This document shows positions 9,062-16,968 of a stretch of 64,000 nt of DNA, in pieces (the first letter of the stretch is position 1; every line of letters starts with the position of its first letter). Origin of the DNA: Rahnella victoriana (GTDB lineage Bacteria; Pseudomonadota; Gammaproteobacteria; Enterobacterales; Enterobacteriaceae); assembly GCF_004330295.1 (NCBI RefSeq), contig NZ_SJOJ01000003.1, positions 124,001 to 188,000 of the forward strand, in the 5' to 3' direction. The position numbers and the translations under genes are program-made. Below the pieces are notes generated by a model that had not been told where the DNA came from, did not search any database, and saw only the letters and a program-made list of their open reading frames with translations.

Positions 9062-10624
9062 ATGGATCAGCAGCGGCGGTTTGCATTTAATCTTAAACGC
9101 CTGATATTGCTTCTGGCACTGGTGAGTACGCTTGTCACCTTGCTCAGCAGCTATCTGGCGATTTTTCAGGTAGAGAAAAAACTTCTTATCGAATCCTCAT
9201 TGCGGGCGAGTCAGTCGTTCGCGACGCGGCTGTCGCTGACGGCGGATCTGTTCTTCAATGCGGCACAAAAGCAGGTGGCTTACAGTGCCGATTTGCTCGG
9301 CGACGAGTTTGACAACATTCAGGCGCTGACCGATGAAGCCGACCGGTTGCAGGTTCAGAGCAAGCGGTTCAGTTCCGTGCTGGTGGTGGATAAAACCGGC
9401 GTGGTGCGCGCGGCCTCGCGAAATTCCGCATCGATGGTCGGATTAAAACTGGTCTCTGATGCCAATACCGCCGCGCTGACCACGCAAAATCCGGTGCTCA
9501 GTTCGCCGTTTCGTACTGCGCAAAACAATCACATCATCGTGCTTTCCGCCCCGATCCGTAATGCGCGCGGCGGCTATCTCGGCTATCTGGCGACCGAAAT
9601 CGATCTGAGTAAAAGCAGTATTGTCGATACGCTGATTAACGCCCGTAATTACCGCAAGGACGCCTATATCTATGTGATCGACCGTGAAGGTGATGTGTTG
9701 TACCGCGCGGCATCCGGCTGGATTGAAAGCGTGCCGCAGGGGCATGTGAATAAGGCGCAGCTCGGCGGCCGGGAGCAGGGCTATCTGCGCATGGCAAACC
9801 TGCAGGGCGAGGAGTCGCTGGCCGGTTTTTCTACCATGGAAGTCGCGGGCTGGACGGTGCTGGTGTTGCATCCCGCCAAAGCCGACGTGGTGCTTCTGTA
9901 TAACGTGATGTTGCAGGTTTTACTCTACACGCTGCCGATCGTGATTCTGGTGTTTATCTGTATCTGGCTGCTGACGCGCTATATTTCTCGGCCATTGCGA
10001 CAGCTCGCCTCGAAAGCGGACACCATGGATTCAGAAGATGTTTCTCAGGAAATTCAGCAGATTAATGCCTGGTATTACGAAGCCTCGAAGCTGAAAACGG
10101 TGATGTTACAGGGCATCAGGTTGCTGCATCAGCGCATCGAGCAGCTCAGTACGGAAGCCCACACCGATCCGATGACCGGCCTGCTGAACCGGCGTGGCTT
10201 TTATGAGGCCGTGGATAAACAACTGACGGCGTCGTCGCGTATTGCGGTCATCACGCTCGATATCGATCATTTCAAAAAAATAAATGATACCTACGGCCAT
10301 GACGTGGGGGATAGCGTGATCACACAACTGGCCCGACATATTCTGAGTAATTCCCGGGACGGCGATTTGCTGTGCCGCATGGGCGGCGAGGAGTTTCTGT
10401 TGCTGCTGCCCGGCGCGTCACTGACGCAGGCCATTCAGCTTGCCGAGCGTTTGCGTAAACAGGTCGAAGTGCAGCAGTTTGACGGCGCCGGACAGGTGAC
10501 CATTTCGCTCGGAGTGACCCTGTTCTATCCCGGAAAAGTCAATATCGACGGGGCATTGAAAACGGCAGACAAGGCGCTGTATCAGGCGAAAAATGAAGGG
10601 CGTAACCGTGTGGTGAATTTGTAG
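9062..10624 (+). CDS. Membrane-bound diguanylate cyclase (Cache-like sensor, GGDEF)
   Basis: This 520-residue protein makes cyclic di-GMP from two GTP. It has a transmembrane helix near residues 12-32, a periplasmic dCache-like sensor of about 250 residues, a second helix near 283-305, a HAMP-like linker starting TRYISRPLRQLASKAD, and a GGDEF domain from about residue 370. The signature is GGEEF near residue 440, an active variant. An RxxD inhibitory site (RDGD) lies five residues before it, so product inhibition is likely. No EAL domain is present. The ligand sensed by the periplasmic part is unknown. Confidence 0.92.
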   Translation: MDQQRRFAFNLKRLILLLALVSTLVTLLSSYLAIFQVEKKLLIESSLRASQSFATRLSLTADLFFNAAQKQVAYSADLLGDEFDNIQALTDEADRLQVQSKRFSSVLVVDKTGVVRAASRNSASMVGLKLVSDANTAALTTQNPVLSSPFRTAQNNHIIVLSAPIRNARGGYLGYLATEIDLSKSSIVDTLINARNYRKDAYIYVIDREGDVLYRAASGWIESVPQGHVNKAQLGGREQGYLRMANLQGEESLAGFSTMEVAGWTVLVLHPAKADVVLLYNVMLQVLLYTLPIVILVFICIWLLTRYISRPLRQLASKADTMDSEDVSQEIQQINAWYYEASKLKTVMLQGIRLLHQRIEQLSTEAHTDPMTGLLNRRGFYEAVDKQLTASSRIAVITLDIDHFKKINDTYGHDVGDSVITQLARHILSNSRDGDLLCRMGGEEFLLLLPGASLTQAIQLAERLRKQVEVQQFDGAGQVTISLGVTLFYPGKVNIDGALKTADKALYQAKNEGRNRVVNL

Positions 10625-10660
10625 ATTTTGCCGTACGGATCAGGCAGAAAAAGAGAAAAG

Positions 10661-10688
10661 GCTCAGGCATCGCGCCTGAGCTTTTTTT
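10661..10688. terminator. Intrinsic terminator after the diguanylate cyclase gene
   Basis: GCTCAGGC-N5-GCCTGAGC is followed by eight T on the plus strand, with an A-rich tract on the other side. It probably serves both the diguanylate cyclase gene and the convergent small gene. Confidence 0.85.
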
Positions 10689-10960
10689 TAGCGTGAACCC
10701 GGCAGCAGGGATTCAGTACATTTGAAGACGTCATCGCGGAATTTCCGTGATGCGTCGTCCAGATCCGCCTGATTAGCGACATCTGCACGGTTGGCTTCCA
10801 GCGCCTGATTGACCGCAATGGTAAACGCATTTTCCTGGCTGGCATTCAGCACGTTGCCCACGCTGCCAAACAGCAGACGCATGGCGGAAATCTGTACCAG
10901 CAGTTCACGGTTTACGCGTTCGAGCTGGTCTACGCGTTTGTTCAGGGTATCGTCGTTCAT
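10688..10960 (-). CDS. Small cytoplasmic hypothetical protein with coiled-coil start (90 aa)
   Basis: I do not recognise the family. The N-terminal 30 residues (LNKRVDQLERVNRELLVQIS) have heptad spacing of hydrophobics and suggest a coiled coil; the rest is polar and probably helical, with one Cys. AAGGAG 7 bases before the ATG decides this start over an in-frame upstream codon. No signal peptide or membrane segment is visible. It is convergent with the diguanylate cyclase gene and shares a terminator with it. Confidence 0.7.
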   Translation of the reverse strand: MNDDTLNKRVDQLERVNRELLVQISAMRLLFGSVGNVLNASQENAFTIAVNQALEANRADVANQADLDDASRKFRDDVFKCTESLLPGSR

Positions 10961-11010
10961 CAGTGTCTCCTTATTGAATTGCCGCACACCATAACAAAAG
11001 CGCCGCCGCG

Positions 11011-11039
11011 AAAAAACCGCCTTTCGCCAGCGGGCGGTT
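11011..11039 (-). terminator. Intrinsic terminator downstream of the DUF3053 lipoprotein gene
   Basis: On the minus strand, AACCGCC and GGCGGTT form a stem followed by six T. It lies 10 bases past the lipoprotein stop codon. Confidence 0.75.
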
Positions 11040-11049
11040 TCCTGCGGGT

Positions 11050-11775
11050 TTATCGCACCATCTGCTGCATCTGGCGGCTCAGTTGCATCAGTTGCGCATT
11101 CAGCGGCACCAGTTGCTGCTGGATGGCGTTGTATTTATCCAGCTGCTTCTGGTTGGCAAATTGCAGCCGGTTGCCGGTGATGGTGACATTTTTGCCCTGA
11201 CTTTTGATAAAGTCGGCCTTCGCCACAATCAGGTTCAGCACCTGCGGCAGGAGATCAAACACCTGTCCGGTGATCTCGGACGGTTTGACGATGGTTTTTT
11301 CATACGCCTGATCGTAAACCTTTTTCAGGTCTTCCGGCTGTTTCAGCGCGGCACGCTGGCTGTCGGCCTGCGTTCTCAGCTGCACGATTTTTTCTTTCCA
11401 TTTCACACTGCTGTCCGCCATTTTCTTCAGATCATCGCGCTGTTCCAGCAGATTGTTCACGCTGTTGACCCCGTTCATGCCGGCAAAAACCGGCACCAGC
11501 GAGGAATCCAGTTCAATGTTCATCTGACGATGAAAGCCGGTGATGATGGCGTAATCTTTGCTGTAATCACCCAGCTCTTTTTTCTGGGCTTCAGTCAGTT
11601 GCGGGACGGCCAGTACGGGCTTGTTCAGGATCCGCGACTGAAGAAAATCGATAAACGCTTTCCGCTGTGCGGGTTCTTTGTCACCGCAGGCGCTGATGGC
11701 GAAAATCATCAGCAACATCATAAAAGGCAGCAGAAAGGCGCGGTTAAAGGCTGAGGTGCGGGGGGATGAGTGCAT
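11050..11775 (-). CDS. yiaF: DUF3053 family lipoprotein (YiaF-like)
   Basis: This 241-residue protein has a lipoprotein signal peptide with the lipobox ISAC (lipidated Cys near residue 30), then a mostly helical periplasmic domain rich in Gln and Lys, ending in a Gln/Met-rich helix. Overall it matches the E. coli YiaF (DUF3053) family in length and layout. The function is unknown; inner or outer membrane anchoring cannot be settled, although Gly-Asp after the Cys favours inner-membrane retention under the +2 Asp rule only if Asp were at +2 (here Gly). The Shine-Dalgarno sequence AAGGAA precedes the start. Confidence 0.85.
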   Translation of the reverse strand: MHSSPRTSAFNRAFLLPFMMLLMIFAISACGDKEPAQRKAFIDFLQSRILNKPVLAVPQLTEAQKKELGDYSKDYAIITGFHRQMNIELDSSLVPVFAGMNGVNSVNNLLEQRDDLKKMADSSVKWKEKIVQLRTQADSQRAALKQPEDLKKVYDQAYEKTIVKPSEITGQVFDLLPQVLNLIVAKADFIKSQGKNVTITGNRLQFANQKQLDKYNAIQQQLVPLNAQLMQLSRQMQQMVR

Positions 11776-11879
11776 AATTTCCTTGTTCCTTTATCTCCAT
11801 CTTCAGAGTCTTAACCTTAACGCATAAAGATAATTTTTTGCTAGATCGGCATGGCTATCTTCGCTAACGTCACTGTCAG

Positions 11880-13013
11880 ATGCATTCATTCAGGGAACGT
11901 ATAACTTTGAACCATAAGTCATTTTCGATTAAACAGATCGCGGCGCTGCTGACGATCCTGATCCTTGCCGGATGTACATCCACGAAAAAAACCGCCACAC
12001 CGGCTCAAAATCCCCGCGACGTGAAAGCCGATATCGTGCGGCTGTTACCCGCGTCCGCGCCGGATAAGAAGGGCTGGGCCACGGATATCACGGCGGCGTT
12101 TACCGCGCAGGACATTCCGGCGACCACGGAAAATATCTGTTCCGTACTGGCGGTGGCGCAGCAGGAATCCAATTTTAACGCCGATGCGCCGGTGCCGGGT
12201 CTCGGGAAAATCGCCTGGAAGGAAATCGACCGGCGTGCGGATGCCGTGCATGTGCCGAATTTTCTGGTGCATACGGCACTGCTGCTGAAATCGCCGAACG
12301 GAAAATCCTACAGCGAGCGGCTGGATAACGTCAAAACCGAGAAACAGCTGAGCGCCATTTTCGATGATTTCATTGATATGGTGCCGATGGGGCAGACGCT
12401 GTTCGGCAACCTGAACCCGGTGCATACCGGCGGCCCGATGCAGGTCAGCATTGCCTTTGCCGAGCAAAATGCCAAAGGCTACCCGTATCACGTTGAGGAT
12501 TCGATCCGCAACGAAGTGTTCAGCCGTCGCGGCGGGGTCTATTTCGGCGTCAAACACCTGCTGGGTTATCCGGCGAATTACACTCAGCCGTTGTACCGCT
12601 TTGCCGATTTTAATGCCGGATGGTATGCCAGCCGCAACGCCGCATTCCAGAGCGCGGTCAGTAAAGTGTCCGGCATTCCGCTGGCGCTGGACGGCGACCT
12701 GATTAACTACGGCACCGATAAACCGGGCAGCACCGAACTGGCGGTTCGCACGCTGAGCAAGCGTCTGGACATCAGCCAGTCCGCCATCCGCAAGGCGCTG
12801 GAGAAGGGCGAGCAGCTGGAGTTTGAAGATACCAGGCTCTATAAACAGGTCTTTGCGCTGGCGGATAAAACCACCGGCAAACGCCAGCCGCGCGAGATGC
12901 TGCCGGGCATCACGCTGGAAAGTCCTAAGATTACCCGCAAGCTGACCACCGCCTGGTTTGCCAAACGGGTGGACGGTCGCCGGGCTGATTGCATGAAAAG
13001 GGCGGGAGGATAA
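11880..13013 (+). CDS. DUF1615 family lipoprotein, possibly lytic-transglycosylase-like
   Basis: The 377-residue product has a lipoprotein signal (lipobox LAGC, Cys near residue 32) and a DUF1615 domain. The segment AVAQQESNFNAD near residue 90 resembles the catalytic-Glu ESxF motif of soluble lytic transglycosylases, and NAGWYASRNAAFQ near 245 resembles their later Asn/Tyr motif, so a peptidoglycan-cleaving role is a reasonable inference. No Shine-Dalgarno sequence precedes the ATG; an in-frame TTG at 11907 with AGGGA 10 bases upstream may be the true start and still leaves a full signal peptide. It is monocistronic with its own terminator. Confidence 0.82.
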   Translation: MHSFRERITLNHKSFSIKQIAALLTILILAGCTSTKKTATPAQNPRDVKADIVRLLPASAPDKKGWATDITAAFTAQDIPATTENICSVLAVAQQESNFNADAPVPGLGKIAWKEIDRRADAVHVPNFLVHTALLLKSPNGKSYSERLDNVKTEKQLSAIFDDFIDMVPMGQTLFGNLNPVHTGGPMQVSIAFAEQNAKGYPYHVEDSIRNEVFSRRGGVYFGVKHLLGYPANYTQPLYRFADFNAGWYASRNAAFQSAVSKVSGIPLALDGDLINYGTDKPGSTELAVRTLSKRLDISQSAIRKALEKGEQLEFEDTRLYKQVFALADKTTGKRQPREMLPGITLESPKITRKLTTAWFAKRVDGRRADCMKRAGG

Positions 13014-13020
13014 TTCTTAA

Positions 13021-13053
13021 AGCCTGCCGGTATCGGGCAGGCTGTTTTCTTTT
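13021..13053 (+). terminator. Intrinsic terminator after the DUF1615 gene
   Basis: AGCCTGCC and GGCAGGCT form an 8-bp stem with a 7-base loop, followed by GTTTTCTTTT, starting 8 bases past the stop codon. Confidence 0.85.
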
Positions 13054-13364
13054 CATTGTGTCCGCAGCCACCGCCACGGGCGGGCTGTGGCTTATTTCCC
13101 TTTGGAATATCATCCGCATAAATATAATTGCGATGAAATAAAAGCTTGCTTAATAAATCCTCCTGTGTGTAAATAGCGTCAACGGTTTGTGGTTAAGACC
13201 TATTTATGTAAGACATTTTAGTAAAGCAGTTCCTGGTTCAAGTGATATAGCAAATCCTTTCTCCGACGAATTTCCTTCTCTGATGCATCCATAAGTATTT
13301 CAAATAAAAACAGACCTATATTGCCCTATGGCATCATAAAATAAAAACGAAGAAGGTATTTCCT
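13054..13364 (+). promoter_or_regulatory. Upstream region and probable long 5' leader of the cold-shock gene
   Basis: This 311-base AT-rich stretch has no gene. Cold-shock genes of the CspA family often have long structured leaders. Here a small TGCC-N4-GGCA hairpin at 13322-13333 and an A-rich segment precede the GAAGG Shine-Dalgarno sequence. The promoter and transcript start cannot be fixed by eye. Confidence 0.4.
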
Positions 13365-13577
13365 ATGTCTAATAAAATGACTGGTTTAGTAAAATGGTTT
13401 GACGCTGGTAAAGGTTTCGGTTTCATCTCCCCTGCAGACGGCAGCAAAGACGTGTTCGTTCACTTCTCTGCTATCCAGAGCAATGATTTCAAAACCCTGG
13501 ACGAAGGTCAGAACGTTGAGTTCACCATCGAAAATGGTCAGAAAGGCCCATCAGCGGGTAACGTTGTCGTTCTGTAA
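13365..13577 (+). CDS. CspA-family cold-shock protein
   Basis: The 70-residue protein is a single cold-shock domain that binds single-stranded RNA and DNA as an RNA chaperone. Both nucleic-acid-binding motifs are present: KGFGFISP (RNP1, residues 16-23) and DVFVHFSAI (RNP2, 29-37). It is of the CspC/CspE/CspA size. The exact paralogue cannot be decided, though the long leader and the flanking low-complexity region suggest an inducible member. The Shine-Dalgarno sequence is GAAGG, 8-9 bases upstream of the ATG. Confidence 0.95.
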   Translation: MSNKMTGLVKWFDAGKGFGFISPADGSKDVFVHFSAIQSNDFKTLDEGQNVEFTIENGQKGPSAGNVVVL

Positions 13578-13678
13578 TGTCGCCTGATATTGAAGGCAAA
13601 CACTCTGCAATAGCGAAGATGGGTTAAACCCGGAGCAGCCAGAATAATTGTTTCAATATCGACATTATCAATGACAAA

Positions 13679-13712
13679 AATAAGCCCTGGCCAACGCCGG
13701 GGTTTATTATTT
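13679..13712 (+). terminator. Probable terminator of the cold-shock gene
   Basis: A 13-bp imperfect stem (AATAAgCCCtGGC with GCCgGGGtTTATT, two wobble pairs, loop CAAC) ends in TTTATTATTT. A second, longer-range pairing (TGATATTGA near 13585 with TCAATATC near 13653) lies between the stop codon and this hairpin. Confidence 0.6.
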
Positions 13713-13740
13713 CTACGCTTCTGAATTTATTATCAGGAGC

Positions 13741-13795
13741 CACAACAGACAAACCGGTTCTCCTTTTTAAATTCCAGCCGTTTTTTCTGTTGTGC
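13741..13795. repeat. Isolated inverted repeat (CACAACAGA...TCTGTTGTG)
   Basis: A 9-bp perfect inverted repeat, CACAACAGA and TCTGTTGTG, brackets about 37 bases that also contain CCGG and a T-rich run. It lies in a geneless area between the cold-shock gene and a palindromic repeat element. It could fold as one hairpin or mark the ends of a decayed element. No function is claimed. Confidence 0.4.
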
Positions 13796-13879
13796 AAAGG
13801 CCGTGCTCAGGCCGCGTAATGTTGGAGTGTGGGATGGACGCTTACGCCATAATATGACGGCCGGGAAAGCACCGGCACT

Positions 13880-14005
13880 TCTTTACTTCATCCTTTGGGC
13901 TGACTCTGCGTTGGCTGCCTTCACTCACCCCAGTCACATACTGATGTATGCTCCCGGGGACTCGCTCAGTTGCCGCCTTGATTCAACCCAAATGCTTCGT
14001 AAATA
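13880..14005 (-). repeat. Palindromic intergenic repeat, divergent copy (YPAL-like)
   Basis: Read on the minus strand this stretch aligns with the element at 57815-57940: AAGGCGGCAA, then a GAGCGAGTCCC...GGGAGC block, a TCAGTATGTGACT-type centre, GGGTGAGTGA and GGCAGCCAACGC. It is a miniature repeat of the kind scattered between genes in Yersinia, Serratia and relatives (YPAL-type, from memory). This copy lacks the TATACCC terminal repeat and appears degenerate. It carries a spurious open frame across it. Confidence 0.7.
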
Positions 14006-14069
14006 AGCCGTGTATTCGATCCCAAATCCCAATCCCAATCCAAATGATGCTTTTGCCGGAAAACAGGCA

Positions 14070-14094
14070 AAAAAAAGCCCGCACGCGGCGGGCA
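14070..14094 (-). terminator. Terminator of the small membrane-protein cluster
   Basis: On the minus strand GCCCGC and GCGGGC form a GC-rich stem followed by a run of eight T. It lies about 140 bases past the stop of the 45-aa gene and is correctly oriented to end the cluster transcript. Confidence 0.6.
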
Positions 14095-14230
14095 AATAAC
14101 AGGGTTCTACAGGGGTATAACACAGGGACTTTACACAGGGACATCACACAACATTTGATGGATTTAAGATAACAAACGCTGTGTATGTTTTTGTCATGGC
14201 CCGGTAAGGTTAATCCAGCAGATGTAAGGC

Positions 14231-14368
14231 TTATTTCTCTGCGTAATGGGAAATCACCTGGTCGATTTTGGCGTCCGCCAATGTAATACCCTTTTGGATC
14301 AAAGACTCAGAGCCGATGCTTGCCAGTACGATGACGGCAGCCACCACCATTAATCCTTTCCAGGTCAT
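14231..14368 (-). CDS. Tiny membrane protein (45 aa), third of a cluster
   Basis: The product is MTWKG followed by one hydrophobic helix (LMVVAAVIVLASIG) and a polar tail ending KIDQVISHYAEK. The tail resembles the QVIHYVDEH tail of the 49-aa protein at 5929-6078. AAGGA stands 6 bases before the ATG. Two further tiny genes lie upstream on the same strand, and all three have good Shine-Dalgarno sequences, which argues that they are translated. Family unknown. Confidence 0.65.
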   Translation of the reverse strand: MTWKGLMVVAAVIVLASIGSESLIQKGITLADAKIDQVISHYAEK

Positions 14369-14463
14369 GATGTAATCCTTGCGTAGTGATCAGTGAATGG
14401 CAGCATTATGCGGCGATACCGGATGCATCGCCACCGGGCAGGGGGGAAAACGCGGAAAAAGTG

Positions 14464-14574
14464 TTATGCGCCTAAATGGCCGACGGTGAAATAGGTCACC
14501 AGACCGACGATGACCAGCAGCGCAATGGCGGCTGCGGTGTAGAGCATGATGCGTTTAGGGCTGTAAAATGCCAT
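14464..14574 (-). CDS. Tiny membrane protein (36 aa), second of a cluster
   Basis: A short basic start (MAFYSPKR) is followed by a hydrophobic helix (MLYTAAAIALLVIVGLVTYF) and the end TVGHLGA. AAGGA lies 7 bases before the ATG. It sits between the 28-aa and 45-aa genes, with 95 and 41 base gaps to its neighbours. Predicted single-pass inner-membrane protein of unknown function. Confidence 0.65.
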   Translation of the reverse strand: MAFYSPKRIMLYTAAAIALLVIVGLVTYFTVGHLGA

Positions 14575-14615
14575 AAAATATCCTTATTTATCCGTCACAA
14601 CTCAACGTTGCAGAA

Positions 14616-14702
14616 TCACAGAAGTTCCATCATCAGGGCCATCGCATAGCCGATCCCGACAGAGCCTCCGGCCATGACTAACCAAAATGCTGTTGCTTTC
14701 AT
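14616..14702 (-). CDS. Tiny membrane protein (28 aa), first of a cluster
   Basis: At 28 residues it is almost entirely one helix: MKATAFWLVMAGGSVGIGYA then MALMMELL. AAGGAG lies 7 bases before the ATG, the strongest Shine-Dalgarno sequence of the three. A TATAAT hexamer on the minus strand at 14755-14760 is a plausible -10 box for the cluster. Length and Gly/Ser zipper content recall tiny regulators or subunits of membrane complexes, but no family was recognised. Confidence 0.6.
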   Translation of the reverse strand: MKATAFWLVMAGGSVGIGYAMALMMELL

Positions 14703-14754
14703 CTCACACTCCTTGTGCGGGACGGGTTGTCCCATCGATAAGTTTTAAGTCGCA

Positions 14755-14760
14755 ATTATA
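14755..14760 (-). promoter_or_regulatory. Candidate -10 box for the tiny membrane-protein cluster
   Basis: A consensus TATAAT on the minus strand lies 53 bases before the first ATG of the cluster in an AT-rich stretch. No convincing -35 hexamer was identified, so the promoter call is tentative. Confidence 0.35.
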
Positions 14761-14851
14761 ACAAACATATAATCCATATGGATAAACATGTGCTTTTATT
14801 TTAAACAAATCAGCGGAAAGATCCTACCCTGAACTGTGAAGCACCTCGCTA

Positions 14852-15607
14852 GTGGCGGCATTTTTCCTTGTTTCAACACCGCAGGACGCCAAATGGCTGA
14901 CGGATGAGGAGAAACTGGCGCTGAGCACGGCATTGAGCACGGAAGCCAGCTCGCGCGATGTGCATACGCAGGGGATGTCGCGCTGGAAGCTGATCACTGA
15001 TGGCAAAATGGCCTATCTGTGTTTTCTGTTCTTTGTGATGTGTATGACCGGTTACACGCTGGTGTTCTGGCAGCCGGAAATCATTGGCCGCATTCAGGGG
15101 CTGTCGCCATTCCAGATCGGTATGCTAAATTCCGTGCCGTGGATTTGCGCCATTATCGCCATCAATATTCTGGGCCGAGTCAGCGACCGTTTCCGGGGAA
15201 ACCGTGAAACCATTCTGGCGCTGGCGCTGATTGTGGCGGCCATCGGGACCTGTCTGTGCACCTTGGGCAGCCCGTGGTTCGGTCTGTTTGCGCTTTGCGT
15301 GGTGTGCATCGGCACCAAATCCAGTGCGGTACTGTTCTGGCCGATCCCGCAGAGTCAGCTGCCGTCCTCCATCGTCGCGCCGGGCATTGCGCTGATCAAT
15401 TCGCTGGGCAATCTTGGCGGTTTCTTTGCGCCGGCGGTGTTTGGTTATCTGCAACAAACCACCGGCAGCACAACGGCGGGGCTGTATATCCTCAGTGGCA
15501 TTTCGGTTTTCGCTGCCATCACGCTGTTCTTCACCAAAACTCACCGTACGCCAACACAACCTGAATATCACGCCCCGCAGGGAATGGAGACCAAACGTCA
15601 TGTCTGA
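14852..15607 (+). pseudogene. 5'-truncated MFS transporter (C-terminal half, ACS family)
   Basis: The frame encodes only the second half of an anion:cation symporter family transporter, the group that carries glucarate, galactarate or tartrate. It opens at a GTG with residues equal to the end of transmembrane helix 6 and the central loop (STPQDAKWLTDEEK), then has six helices. Intact relatives have about 430-450 residues; here 251 can be read, and the upstream frame hits a stop at 14837-14839. The missing first half is not found nearby. The last 8 bases overlap the start of the dehydratase gene, showing that the two were once an operon. Loss of the N-terminal half should abolish transport. 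Confidence 0.8.
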
Positions 15608-16946
15608 TACGCCAAAAATTGTCGAAATGCAGGTTATCCCGGTCGCCGGTTATGACAGCATGCTGCTGAACATTGCCGGTGCGCATCACTGCTATTTCAC
15701 CCGTATTTTACTGGTACTGAAAGACAACGCCGGACATACCGGTGTGGGCGAGGCACCGGCCACCGGCGTTGTGCTGAAAATCCTCAATGATGCGGTCCCG
15801 CATATTGTCGGGCAGGAAATCGGCATCATGAATCAGCTGGTCAGTGATTTGCACAAACGGGATCTGGACGAAAACCGCCAGCCGAAGCCGGTGCTGCCGG
15901 GCTTTCGTCCGTGGGATCTCGAGCGGCACCATAATGCGGTCGCGGTGCTGGAAACCGCGCTGCTGGATCTGATGGGGCAGTTCCTCAATCAGCCGGTCGC
16001 GCAACTGCTCGGCCCCGGTAAACAGCGCGATGAAGTGCCGGTGCTCGGTTATCTGTTTTATATCGCTGACCGGCAGAAAACCGATCTGGATTATCTGCCG
16101 GGAAATGCGCAGGCGGGGCAGCATCCGTGGTATCACCTGCGCCATCAGGAAGCCATGAGCCACGACAAGGTCGTGCAGCTGGCAGAAGCCGCGCAGGATA
16201 AATACGGTTTTAAGGATTTTAAACTCAAAGGCGGTGTGCAGGCGGGCGAGGTCGAAATCGAAACGGTCAGGGCGCTGAAAAAACGTTTTCCGCAGGCGCG
16301 GATCACCGTCGATCCGAATGCCTCCTGGTCGCTGGATCAGGCGATTTCGCTGTGCAAAGACATGCACGGGATTTTGTCTTACGTGGAAGATCCGTGCGGC
16401 GCGGAGCAGGGTTTTTCCGGGCGTGAGACGCTGGCGGAATTTAAACGCGCCACCGGATTACCGGTCGCGACCAATATGATTGCCAACGACTGGCGGCAAA
16501 TGAGCCATGCGCTGCAACTGAATGCCATCGATATTCCGCTGGCCGATCCGCATTACTGGTCAATGCGCGGGGCGAATACTATCGGCACATTATGCAGCGC
16601 GTGGGGGCTGACGCTCGGCTGCCATTCGAACAATCACTTTGATGTGTCGCTGGCGATGCTGGCGCATCTCGGGGCGGCCGCACCGGGTGAGATCACGCCG
16701 TTTGATACGCACTGGATCTGGCAGGAAGGCCAGCATCTGACCAAAAATCCGTTACAGATTAAAGAGGGCAAACTGGCGCTGAACGGGCTGCCGGGGCTGG
16801 GTGTCGAGCTGGATATGGACGCCGTCGGCATTGCCCATCAGCGTTACAACAACCTGCGGCAAAAAGATCGCGATGATGCGGTTGCTATGCAGTATCTGAT
16901 CCGCGGCTGGGCATTTGACGGTAAGCGCGCCACGCTGGTGCGCTGA
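15600..16946 (+). CDS. Glucarate dehydratase-like enolase-superfamily enzyme (GudD/GudX group)
   Basis: The 448-residue protein matches the glucarate dehydratase subgroup. GudD dehydrates D-glucarate or L-idarate to 5-keto-4-deoxyglucarate. The catalytic KxK motif (FKLKGG, near residue 210), metal-ligand segments TVDPNASW and YVEDPCGAEQ, TNMIANDWRQ, and the general-base histidine in CHSNNHFD are all present, so activity is plausible. Loop details, such as VLGYLFYIADRQKTDL, look closer to GudX than GudD. The N-terminal region contains an extra run (residues about 84-105) unlike either. The start overlaps the transporter remnant by 8 bases. With the transporter broken, expression and physiological use are uncertain. 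Confidence 0.85.
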   Translation: MSDTPKIVEMQVIPVAGYDSMLLNIAGAHHCYFTRILLVLKDNAGHTGVGEAPATGVVLKILNDAVPHIVGQEIGIMNQLVSDLHKRDLDENRQPKPVLPGFRPWDLERHHNAVAVLETALLDLMGQFLNQPVAQLLGPGKQRDEVPVLGYLFYIADRQKTDLDYLPGNAQAGQHPWYHLRHQEAMSHDKVVQLAEAAQDKYGFKDFKLKGGVQAGEVEIETVRALKKRFPQARITVDPNASWSLDQAISLCKDMHGILSYVEDPCGAEQGFSGRETLAEFKRATGLPVATNMIANDWRQMSHALQLNAIDIPLADPHYWSMRGANTIGTLCSAWGLTLGCHSNNHFDVSLAMLAHLGAAAPGEITPFDTHWIWQEGQHLTKNPLQIKEGKLALNGLPGLGVELDMDAVGIAHQRYNNLRQKDRDDAVAMQYLIRGWAFDGKRATLVR

Positions 16947-16968
16947 CGGGGCTTGTTTCAGGGATTTT

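Noticed and set aside
13803..14006. 67-codon frame between the cold-shock gene and the tiny-protein cluster
   Set aside because: Most of it is the palindromic repeat element read through; frames across such repeats recur in databases without being genes.
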